Shown: piece by piece, positions 25,749-32,654 of the stretch
Layout: the number at the start of each line of letters is the position of its first letter
How positions within the stretch are numbered: the stretch's first letter is position 1
From: an uncultured Mucilaginibacter sp.
GTDB lineage: Bacteria > Bacteroidota > Bacteroidia > Sphingobacteriales > Sphingobacteriaceae
Assembly (NCBI GenBank): GCA_913775265.1
Contig: CAJYJH010000105.1
Location: 1 to 47,151 of the forward strand
Length of the DNA: 47,151 nt
Direction: 5' to 3'
Translations under genes and position numbers: made by a program
Notes under the pieces: generated by a model
Database searches by the model: none
Told to the model about the DNA's origin: nothing
The model's input: only the letters and a program-made list of their open reading frames with translations

Positions 25749-26480
25749 TTAGATAGTTTGATAATACTTAAACTCTGACTCAGTAATCGCCTCAAATTTT
25801 ACTAAATCTCCAGCTTTTAGCAGTGACGGTTGGTTGCGGGTAACATCGAACATAGACAAAGGCGTGCGCCCGATAATTTGCCAGCCACCGGGTGTCTGCA
25901 ATGGGTAAACACCCGTCTGTTCTCCCGCAATACCTACCGAACCGGCCGGCACTGCAGTTCGTGGTGTAGCCTTGCGCGGTGAGGCCAGCGCTTTGTCCAT
26001 ACCGCCCAAGTAAGCAAAGCCGGGCACAAAGCCAATCATGTAAACAGTATAAGTAGCAGCGCTATGTAAATTGATGACCGCATCGTCCGACATATTATGC
26101 ATCGTGGCTACCTCATCAAGGTCAGGGCCATGATCGCCGCCGTAATAAATAGGTATTATTACAGGCGGCTTATTAGTTTCCGCAGATTGATAATCAGGAA
26201 CAGGTAATGAAAGTAAATAGTTGCTCAGTTTTTGAAAACCATGTAAGCCATCCAATTTCGACTTAAATAGTTGCAGTGGGTCATAGTATACGGTCAATGT
26301 GCTGTATGCTGGTACGGTCGTGATGAATCCAAGAAACGGCTTCTCTTGAATGAGTTGATTTACTTTAGTAACCTGCGACAATATATCAGCCGAAATACTG
26401 GTTCCAAACTGCAAGGTAATTGTATTTTCGCTTAACGGATAGACCGCAAGGTGTGGGTAGTACTCACGCAGTGTTTGCAT
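25749..26480 (-). CDS. pxpB: 5-oxoprolinase subunit B
   Basis: This is the KipI/AHS1-type subunit. The 243-residue product shows IPIYYGGDHGPDLDEVA, YMIGFVPGFAYLGGMD and the Pro/Gly-rich AGSVGIAGEQTGVYPLQTPGGWQIIGRTPL, all diagnostic of the family. The start is ATG 26480 rather than the TTG one codon upstream. It is the first gene of the operon pxpB-pxpC-pxpA-transporter-aminopeptidase. A weak -7-like TATCTTAG (minus strand, about 26487-26494) lies just upstream. Confidence 0.94.
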   Translation of the reverse strand: MQTLREYYPHLAVYPLSENTITLQFGTSISADILSQVTKVNQLIQEKPFLGFITTVPAYSTLTVYYDPLQLFKSKLDGLHGFQKLSNYLLSLPVPDYQSAETNKPPVIIPIYYGGDHGPDLDEVATMHNMSDDAVINLHSAATYTVYMIGFVPGFAYLGGMDKALASPRKATPRTAVPAGSVGIAGEQTGVYPLQTPGGWQIIGRTPLSMFDVTRNQPSLLKAGDLVKFEAITESEFKYYQTI

Positions 26481-26597
26481 CAAGGCTAAGATAAGTGAAT
26501 TGCCCTCTAACAGACAGTGTCAGTCATAATTTTCAGTTTAAAATATTGGGTTAATACCAGCGTATAGATTATAAAGCAAATCGGATATAAAAACAGG

Positions 26598-26626
26598 AAA
26601 GCCCTTACTGTTTGAGTAAGGGCTTT
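26598..26626 (-). terminator. Terminator after the L,D-transpeptidase-like gene
   Basis: A perfect 12-bp stem, AAAGCCCTTACT (26598-26609) with its complement at 26615-26626 around the loop GTTTG, lies 22 bp after the minus-strand stop and is followed on that strand by a T-rich run. It separates this gene from the pxp operon. Confidence 0.88.
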
Positions 26627-26648
26627 GTACGTATAACAAAATAACGGA

Positions 26649-27476
26649 TTACATCCCGGCTTTGGTCAGTTGTACCGAACTATCCGTCGGTGCTGCAAAT
26701 CTATCAGCAACTATACCCTCATTTAAATATTTAGAAGTGTAGTTATTAACATTAGCACTGATGAACAGCATGTTTTTACCTTTAATTAAATCGATGATGC
26801 GATTGGAAAGCTCGGGAGCAACCGCCGGGCAACCAAAGCTGCGACCTAAACGACCTAATTGTTTAATGGTGTTTTCGCATACATAATTTGCAGCGTGTAA
26901 TACCACCGAACGGGCGCGGGCATTACTGTTAAAACCAGCATCCATACCGTTTAAGCGTAACGAGCGGCCATGCTTTCCGTAGTAAATGTCATCAGTAACG
27001 TAAAAGCCCAAGCTACTTTGGTGCGAATCAGCTTTGTCAGAAAACTGAGTGGCCATATCATCACCGCTGCCTTGGCCATGTGCTACCCAGGTATTTAGCA
27101 AAAGCTGTTTTTTTAGCAAATCAACTATCCACATGCGTTTTTGCGTACTGGCTTTGTTAAAGTCGATTACGGTAACAACAGTACTTGCAGGCGATAGCTT
27201 TTCGCTGTCTTTTAAGTTGTAATACCCTACCACTGCTTTCTGAAAAACGTCGTAATCCATACCTACCGCCTTTAAACCGGCAGTTTGATATATGTCAGCC
27301 ACGTAGTTTTCAAAGGCACTGTGAACCACGTTGGCTTTAGCTTCGTTTTTAGTAGCCATAGCTGCGGTTTTTACCGTAGCCGAACGCGAACTAATAATAG
27401 CAGAAGTAAGAATAACGAGCAGGGCAATAGCTAACCAGAATTTTCTTCTCATATGTCCGTTGATAGTTTTAATCAT
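26649..27476 (-). CDS. Murein L,D-transpeptidase catalytic domain family protein
   Basis: The 275-residue product has an N-terminal membrane anchor or uncleaved signal (about 10-30); the start may instead be the Met at residue 9 (27452). The C-terminal region resembles the YkuD_2-type domain common in Bacteroidota: STVVTVIDFNKASTQKRMWIVDL, LLLNTWVAHGQGSGDDMATQFSD, SSLGFYVT, LNGMDAGFNSNARARSVVLHAA and RSFGCPAV, whose Cys would be the nucleophile. Such enzymes make or exchange cross-links in peptidoglycan. It is monocistronic, with a predicted promoter and a strong terminator. Confidence 0.85.
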   Translation of the reverse strand: MIKTINGHMRRKFWLAIALLVILTSAIISSRSATVKTAAMATKNEAKANVVHSAFENYVADIYQTAGLKAVGMDYDVFQKAVVGYYNLKDSEKLSPASTVVTVIDFNKASTQKRMWIVDLLKKQLLLNTWVAHGQGSGDDMATQFSDKADSHQSSLGFYVTDDIYYGKHGRSLRLNGMDAGFNSNARARSVVLHAANYVCENTIKQLGRLGRSFGCPAVAPELSNRIIDLIKGKNMLFISANVNNYTSKYLNEGIVADRFAAPTDSSVQLTKAGM

Positions 27477-27541
27477 CTGTTATGGTGTTAAAAAAGTCAA
27501 CAGGCTTAAGTTGGTAATTATATAAGATTGTGATTGTAACA

Positions 27542-27549
27542 CAAATATA
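27542..27549 (-). promoter_or_regulatory. Predicted -7 box of the L,D-transpeptidase-like gene
   Basis: The minus strand reads TATATTTG, a perfect TAnnTTTG match, about 65 bp before the first possible ATG. No clear TTG -33 element is seen. The rest of the 156-bp gap holds nothing else I recognise. Confidence 0.4.
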
Positions 27550-27632
27550 ATTAAACCGCAGCCCGGTTAGGTCATTACAATTTCATTTATCCTTAACTCC
27601 TAAATTACAAAAAAGTTCAATAAGTGCATTGC

Positions 27633-28211
27633 TTACTGTATCCACTTCACTTTTTCTTCCAGCGGTGTTTTTCTAACGCCATCAGGATTTGCGTCGCTGT
27701 AACCTAGGTATAAAAGGCCTAAAACCTGGTCATCAGCGCCCAAGTTCAAATGTTCTTTCATCACTGGTTTCAGGGTTGCACCGCCGGTGCTCCAGAATGA
27801 TGCGATGTTTAATGAAGTTGCGCCTAATAAAAGGTTTTGTATAGCACATGATGCTGCAGCCACTTCTTCTACTACCGGTATTTTTGATAGCTCGTTGCGG
27901 TGCATAATAGCTACCACTACGTGCGATACGTTGGCACCCATGTTAGCCAAATTATTATAAGTGGCAGGGTTAAAATTATCGCCTGCGGCTTGTTTGTACA
28001 ACTCGGCATGTTGCTGGCAAAAAGCAACCGGATTTTCGTAAACTACAAAGCGCCAAGGCTCAGTCAAGGCATGTGTTGGCGCCCAATCGGCCAGTTCGAG
28101 CAGTGCAGCCACATGGCCATTAGGTATCTTCTGTCCGTTCATCATGCCGGGTTTAATGGTACGACGGCTTTTGATGATTTGCGAGAGGTTTGCAAATGTT
28201 TGATTATCCAT
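27633..28211 (-). CDS. Nitroreductase family flavoprotein
   Basis: The 192-residue product resembles small YdjA-type nitroreductases that bind FMN and reduce nitro compounds or quinones with NAD(P)H. Visible family features are IIKSRRTIKPG (12-22, FMN phosphate contacts), LELADWAPTHALTEPWRFVV (Trp-Ala-Pro-Thr-His near 43-48), an Ala-rich helix VEEVAAASCAIQNLLLGATSLNIASFWSTG, and LGLLYLGYSDANP. The natural substrate is unknown. It has its own predicted promoter. Confidence 0.88.
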   Translation of the reverse strand: MDNQTFANLSQIIKSRRTIKPGMMNGQKIPNGHVAALLELADWAPTHALTEPWRFVVYENPVAFCQQHAELYKQAAGDNFNPATYNNLANMGANVSHVVVAIMHRNELSKIPVVEEVAAASCAIQNLLLGATSLNIASFWSTGGATLKPVMKEHLNLGADDQVLGLLYLGYSDANPDGVRKTPLEEKVKWIQ

Positions 28212-28243
28212 AAAGTATTAGTTCTTAAGCTAAGTTTTGCCCG

Positions 28244-28251
28244 CAAAAGTA
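28244..28251 (-). promoter_or_regulatory. Predicted -7 box of the nitroreductase gene
   Basis: The minus strand reads TACTTTTG, matching TAnnTTTG, 32 bp before the ATG at 28211 and between it and the previous gene's stop. The same eight bases precede the SRP RNA. Confidence 0.45.
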
Positions 28252-28285
28252 AACTAAAACCTCGAATAATAATTTGGCCGATGGG

Positions 28286-29008
28286 TTATTTATCTGTTAA
28301 CACTGCTTGCTTCAGCACTAATTTTTGTCCGGTAGGGCATAAGTCAAGTAACACACATTGCTGGCAGGCAGGCTTGTAATGAAAGCATACCTTTTGCCCA
28401 TAGCGCATCATTACCTGGTGATTGTCATATACATCCTGTGCGGTAAAATCAGGAGGAAGCAGGTCTTCCAATACCTTGTGCGCTTTAGCTTCGCCGATTT
28501 TTTCGTTGATAATGCCCAGACGCCATGCCACCCTGAAATGGTGAGAATCTACCGGTAGCGCTTTAGCTCTGAGCGTACTGAAAGACAATACTGCTGCACT
28601 GCTTTTAGGGCCAACACCAGGCAGGCTTTCGAGCCACTGGCGTGCGCTTTTCACATCCATATCTGCTAAAAAAGCCAATGATAATTCGCCGCGCTGCTCA
28701 GTAATCAGCCTCAACACTTGTTGTATGCGGGGGGCCTTCTGTTCCGGCCAGGTACAGGGAGTAATGGCTGCTTCTACTTCGTCTACCGGCGCGTCGCGCA
28801 CGGCATCCCAAGAGCCAAACTTGCCGAGCAATTGGTCAAAGGCTTTGCCCGAATCCCGGTTTTTAGTACGATGTGACAGCAGGGCAGAAACCAGTTCGCT
28901 CATCGCGTCCAGGTCATGAAAATATTTGATTTGCGTTCCGTAAACATCTGATAAACGGTGGTGCACCTCTAACACAAACGCCTCTTTATCTATCACATCA
29001 ATCACCAT
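28286..29008 (-). CDS. Endonuclease III-like HhH-GPD DNA glycosylase with 4Fe-4S cluster
   Basis: The 240-residue product is a base-excision-repair glycosylase of the Nth family. LVSALLSHRTKNRD corresponds to the Nth helix LLSAQTTD, the helix-hairpin-helix is LPGVGPKSSAAVLSF with the catalytic Lys, and PVDSHHFRVAWRLG carries the catalytic Asp. The cluster ligands are C-x6-C-x2-C-x5-C in CFHYKPACQQCVLLDLC. Residues around the helix differ from E. coli Nth (SHRTKN for SAQTTD, DSHH for DTHV), so substrate preference may differ. Confidence 0.88.
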   Translation of the reverse strand: MVIDVIDKEAFVLEVHHRLSDVYGTQIKYFHDLDAMSELVSALLSHRTKNRDSGKAFDQLLGKFGSWDAVRDAPVDEVEAAITPCTWPEQKAPRIQQVLRLITEQRGELSLAFLADMDVKSARQWLESLPGVGPKSSAAVLSFSTLRAKALPVDSHHFRVAWRLGIINEKIGEAKAHKVLEDLLPPDFTAQDVYDNHQVMMRYGQKVCFHYKPACQQCVLLDLCPTGQKLVLKQAVLTDK

Positions 29009-29164
29009 GGCTTTATAATTAGTTACGTAAAATGCTGGTAAAATTTACGAGCATATAATTGCACCAATATCTGTGCCGAACAAGCCTTTTAAAAGGGTAT
29101 TATGCAAGCAACTTGCTTAAAATCTATTATCGCTATAGAAAATATATTTTAGTAAAACCGAAAT

Positions 29165-29194
29165 AGCCCGATTATAATACCTACCTTGCGGGCT
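29165..29194 (+). promoter_or_regulatory. Small hairpin in the leader of the cold-shock gene
   Basis: AGCCCG (29165-29170) can pair with CGGGCT (29189-29194) across an 18-nt AT-rich loop, ending 12 nt before the csp ATG. Cold-shock mRNAs often have structured leaders, but this stem is short and may be incidental. The rest of the gap from 29009 shows no gene. Confidence 0.25.
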
Positions 29195-29206
29195 TAATAC
29201 AAAATA

Positions 29207-29401
29207 ATGCAAAAAGAAGGAACAGTAAAGTTTTTCAATACCGAGAAAGGTTTTGGATTCATCACAGAGAGTGGCAGCAACAATGACGTGTTTGTACACT
29301 CTACTGGCCTCATCGATCAGGTTCGTGAAAACGATAAAGTAAGCTTCGATGTGGAACAAGGCCGTAAAGGTCTTAATGCGGTAAATGTAAAAGTAATCTA
29401 A
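29207..29401 (+). CDS. Cold-shock domain protein
   Basis: The product is a 64-residue single CSD that binds single-stranded RNA and DNA. The RNP1-like motif is KGFGFIT (residues 14-20), RNP2-like is NDVFVHST (about 26-33), and the end KGLNAVNVKVI is typical. RNA chaperone activity is inferred from the family. It is monocistronic and followed by a strong terminator. Confidence 0.95.
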   Translation: MQKEGTVKFFNTEKGFGFITESGSNNDVFVHSTGLIDQVRENDKVSFDVEQGRKGLNAVNVKVI

Positions 29402-29427
29402 GAATCACTATAATATTTATATCGTTG

Positions 29428-29460
29428 GCACCCGTCAGTATGGCGGGTGCTTTTTTTTTA
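29428..29460 (+). terminator. Terminator after the cold-shock gene
   Basis: GCACCCG (29428-29434) pairs with CGGGTGC (29444-29450) and is followed by nine T residues. It lies 26 bp after the stop codon. Confidence 0.9.
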
Positions 29461-29541
29461 TGTCTTTTCTGTGAGCTTGCCAACTCTGCTCATATCTAAA
29501 AATGCTATCTTGGCTTATTAATCGCATCAACCTGTATTGCC

Positions 29542-30666
29542 GTGACTCAAAAAAGAAGAAATAGCAAGCTCATTCTTACTATTGATAAAGTTGCGCGTGT
29601 ACTTAACCTGATATTTGCGCTGCTATTATTACTGAGCATTTTGGCTGGTGTGGTTAGTCCGCAAGTGTGCTGGCCTTTAGCCGTGGCAGGTCTATGTTAT
29701 AGCATCTTTTTGCTGATTAACCTGTTTTTTGTAGTGTATTGGATTGCCCGTGCCAATCGTTTTGTACTGGTGTCATTGGCTTGTATTTTGATTGGCTGGA
29801 AATCGCTTACCAATACAATCGGCTTTCATTTACGGCAACCTGTTAATTTAAAGAAAGACTCGAGCCATATCAGAATCATGACATTTAATGTGCATGATTT
29901 TAATATGGAATTGCCTAACGGCGACAGTAGTCGTCAGGCCATGTTGCAGTTGCTTAAAACTAAGCAGCCTGACGTGGTTTGTTTCCAGGAATATTATAGT
30001 TGGCGAAGTCAAAATCCTTACCAGATCACAGATAGTATTAAAAAGGCGTTAGGCGCACCTTATCACTATTTTAAACCATTTACAGGTACCAGCACTTACG
30101 ATATTGGCCTGGCTATTTTTTCCAGATTTCCCATAATAGATTCAGGTTTGGTTAGCGCTCAGCAAGCTGACAAAGATCTGGATCCAGCCATTTTTTGCGA
30201 CATCAGGCGAGGCAACCAAACTTTTCGAGTTTATGATTTACACTTGCGTTCTGTTGCATTTGATCCGGAGGATTACGATTACGTCAACGAAGTTACTTCA
30301 CATAAGCGGATACAGTACCAGCCTACGTTACACCTATTAAACAAGCTTAAAGGTGCATTTGTAGACCGGAGCGAGCAGGTTAAATTGCTTAAGCATCATG
30401 TTTCCGCTTATACTAAACCCTATATTTTTGCGGGTGACTTTAACGACACGCCTACATCCTATGCATTCACTCAATTGAGTTCGGGTTTAAAAAGCGCGTT
30501 TGCCGGTAAAGGTTCGGGCTTTGGTGTGACTTACGAAAGCCGTTTGCCCGATCTGCAACTCGATCATGTTTTGGTAAGTCCCAATATAGAAGTAAAATAC
30601 TACAGGATATTCAAAGAAACCATTTCTGATCATTACCCGGTGATTGCTGATTTATCGTTGGATTGA
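29542..30666 (+). CDS. Membrane-anchored endonuclease/exonuclease/phosphatase family protein
   Basis: The 374-residue product has two or three N-terminal membrane segments (about 16-90) and a soluble EEP domain. The family motifs are IMTFNVHDFN, PDVVCFQEYY with the metal-binding Glu, DLHLRS, FAGDFNDTP with the catalytic Asp and Asn, and the C-terminal DHYPVIADL carrying the catalytic Asp-His. A GTG at 29542 begins the frame and I see no better ATG nearby. The substrate could be nucleic acid, phospholipid or sphingolipid and cannot be decided here. No partner gene is obvious. Confidence 0.87.
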   Translation: MTQKRRNSKLILTIDKVARVLNLIFALLLLLSILAGVVSPQVCWPLAVAGLCYSIFLLINLFFVVYWIARANRFVLVSLACILIGWKSLTNTIGFHLRQPVNLKKDSSHIRIMTFNVHDFNMELPNGDSSRQAMLQLLKTKQPDVVCFQEYYSWRSQNPYQITDSIKKALGAPYHYFKPFTGTSTYDIGLAIFSRFPIIDSGLVSAQQADKDLDPAIFCDIRRGNQTFRVYDLHLRSVAFDPEDYDYVNEVTSHKRIQYQPTLHLLNKLKGAFVDRSEQVKLLKHHVSAYTKPYIFAGDFNDTPTSYAFTQLSSGLKSAFAGKGSGFGVTYESRLPDLQLDHVLVSPNIEVKYYRIFKETISDHYPVIADLSLD

Positions 30667-30846
30667 TTGAAAGCGACGATAGTAATCAATATTTTCTTTT
30701 AATACTACATCTATATTTAATTTGAATCAATTCAATGGTTTTAAGCGTTATATCGCAATATTATGCTGACACAGACTGAGTTGATGTATAAGTTAAAGCG
30801 TTCATAAAAACTAATATGAGGTCAACATCATTAATATTTGCATTTA

Positions 30847-30862
30847 AGTTAAACCTTTAACT
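30847..30862. promoter_or_regulatory. 16-bp perfect palindrome upstream of the MarR-type gene
   Basis: AGTTAAA, CC, TTTAACT: seven-base arms with a two-base centre, about 118 bp before the MarR-type start codon. The size suits a MarR dimer, but the distance is long and no second copy was found. The remainder of the 313-bp gap 30667-30979 is AT-rich without a recognisable gene or RNA. Confidence 0.35.
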
Positions 30863-30959
30863 GGTAAATCGGTATATACTACGTTAACCTTCAACTTATC
30901 GTATTTTAATATTAAATGAAGAAACGAACTTTATAGAGCTAATAGTTGTATAAACGTAT

Positions 30960-30967
30960 TATATTTG
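30960..30967 (+). promoter_or_regulatory. Predicted -7 box of the MarR-type gene
   Basis: TATATTTG is a perfect TAnnTTTG match, 12 bp before the ATG at 30980. It also covers the TTG at 30965 where a longer frame could begin, which argues for the ATG as start. Confidence 0.5.
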
Positions 30968-30979
30968 GTAGCCTCAAAA

Positions 30980-31654
30980 ATGGAATCTTATAAGCTGGTA
31001 CATCAATTGTTAAATTTGGTAGAGCAATTCGAAAAGGATAATGCCTCGGCTGAAATATCAATGCAAGGATTTGCCGGTTTTCTGGTTAATCATTTAGAGA
31101 AAGATACACCAGCTGTGGCTGCACCCGATATTCGTTTCGGCAAAAACGAGCAGCATGCACAGGCTTTAGCTTACCAGATTGACAACAGCATTGCCCGCTT
31201 GTTTATTTACATGAGCCGCTATGCAAAGTCGTACGTTAAAAAAGCTTTGGATGGCACACCTTTGCAAACTGCTGAAGATTTTACCTGCTTAGCCATTTTG
31301 CTGACACACGATAATATGTCGAAGGGTGACCTGATCAGCCGCAACCTGCAAGAAAAAACATCGGGTACTGAGGTAATCCGCCGTTTAATTAACGCCGACT
31401 TGGTGAAGCAATGGGATGATGATAAAGACAAACGTGGCAAACGCATATCCATCACCGATACCGGCAAGCAGTTACTTTACAAAGTTTTTGGCGATATGGA
31501 CCACGTTGGCCAGATTATTACAGGAGATTTAAGCCTATCGGAAAAATTGGTGCTTCAACATTTGCTGCAAAAGCTCGAAAGTTTCCATTACCAACAACAC
31601 GAACAAAAAACCATTACCTCTAAAGCTGACTTACTGGAATTTAAGAAAGCATAG
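30980..31654 (+). CDS. MarR-family winged-helix transcriptional regulator
   Basis: The 224-residue product (start ATG 30980) has an N-terminal helical region and a MarR-like core from about residue 80. SIARLFIYMSRYAKSYVKKAL is the dimerisation helix. EDFTCLAILLTHDNMSKGDLISRNLQEKTSGTEVIRRLINADLVKQW forms the helix-turn-helix, and DKDKRGKRISITDTGKQLL the wing. MarR proteins typically respond to small ligands and bind palindromes near their own promoter. Downstream on the same strand lie the DUF1338 and dehydrogenase genes with their own promoter box, so they are candidate targets. Confidence 0.85.
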   Translation: MESYKLVHQLLNLVEQFEKDNASAEISMQGFAGFLVNHLEKDTPAVAAPDIRFGKNEQHAQALAYQIDNSIARLFIYMSRYAKSYVKKALDGTPLQTAEDFTCLAILLTHDNMSKGDLISRNLQEKTSGTEVIRRLINADLVKQWDDDKDKRGKRISITDTGKQLLYKVFGDMDHVGQIITGDLSLSEKLVLQHLLQKLESFHYQQHEQKTITSKADLLEFKKA

Positions 31655-31706
31655 ATTTCAGATAGCGTTTTATATTGAGTGTACTTTCTTAGCCGGGCGT
31701 ATTCGC

Positions 31707-31714
31707 TATATTTG
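31707..31714 (+). promoter_or_regulatory. Predicted -7 box of the DUF1338 operon
   Basis: TATATTTG matches TAnnTTTG perfectly, 31 bp before the ATG at 31746; a TTTC at 31685-31688 is in -33 position. The same octamer precedes the MarR-type gene. Confidence 0.45.
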
Positions 31715-31745
31715 ATTTAACACTGGTTATTAAAGTCTACGTGCT

Positions 31746-32651
31746 ATGCATTTCGAACAGGAAACACCACTAAATACATTCCTAAATATCTTATTTGAGC
31801 GCTACCAGGAAAAAGTTCCGGCCGTAAAGAAAATTACGGATGCTTTAGTTGCGCAGAGGGTAGTAGTATCACAACAGGATATTGTAAACGATCACATTGC
31901 TTTCCGCACACTTGGCGTGCCCAATTTAGGTATTCAATCATTCGAGAAGATTTTTTTGCATCACGGTTATCAAAAGCGCGATTATTATTATTTCGAAGGC
32001 AAAAAACTAAACGCCTACTGGTATGCGCCGCCATCCGACGAATATCCGCGCATTTTTATGAGCGAACTAGTGGTAGATCAATTGTCGGAGCAGGCACAGC
32101 AAATAATTCGCCGGTATACTGACTCTATCAAGGCCGATCCTGTCGATCAATTGGATTTAAACGATGGGCAACAAATAGGGGAGTTCTTTCATCAATCATT
32201 ATGGCCTTTGCCATCAAAGCAGGACTATGAGTTGTTGCTGGCCGAGAGTGAGTATGCGGCATGGGTCATCTATAATCGTTATTATTTAAATCATTATACC
32301 ATCAGCGTGCATGCGCTCAAAGATGGATATAATCATATTGAAGAGTTTGATGCTTTTGTAGAAAGTTTGGGCATCAGGCTGAATACATCAGGTGGTAAAA
32401 TTAAGATTAGCGGCGACGGCTTACTGAAACAAAGCAGCACGGTGGCCGAAATGCAGGATGCTACTTTTGCAGATGGAGACACCATGAGTATAGCTGGAAG
32501 TTACGTAGAGTTTGCCGAAAGGCTGCCTTTGCCTGAGTATGCCGATGTGCCGGCCGAACAAGTGACAACCGCACAACGCCGTAATGGCTTTGAAACTAAT
32601 AATGCCGACAAAATATTTGAGAGTACTTATACTGGGCAAACCAAAGCTTAA
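31746..32651 (+). CDS. DUF1338 family 2-oxoadipate dioxygenase/decarboxylase
   Basis: The 301-residue product belongs to the family of HglS/YdcJ, iron(II) enzymes that convert 2-oxoadipate plus O2 to D-2-hydroxyglutarate and CO2 in lysine breakdown. Expected features are present: HxxxR in NDHIAFRTLG (H50, R54), a conserved NHYTISVH segment (His183 or His189) and a C-terminal Glu255 in YVEFAER as metal ligand. It is shorter than some proteobacterial members. The next gene begins 3 bp after its stop and encodes an enzyme suited to oxidise D-2-hydroxyglutarate, which supports the assignment. Activity on another 2-oxo acid is possible. Confidence 0.88.
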   Translation: MHFEQETPLNTFLNILFERYQEKVPAVKKITDALVAQRVVVSQQDIVNDHIAFRTLGVPNLGIQSFEKIFLHHGYQKRDYYYFEGKKLNAYWYAPPSDEYPRIFMSELVVDQLSEQAQQIIRRYTDSIKADPVDQLDLNDGQQIGEFFHQSLWPLPSKQDYELLLAESEYAAWVIYNRYYLNHYTISVHALKDGYNHIEEFDAFVESLGIRLNTSGGKIKISGDGLLKQSSTVAEMQDATFADGDTMSIAGSYVEFAERLPLPEYADVPAEQVTTAQRRNGFETNNADKIFESTYTGQTKA

Positions 32652-32654
32652 TTG

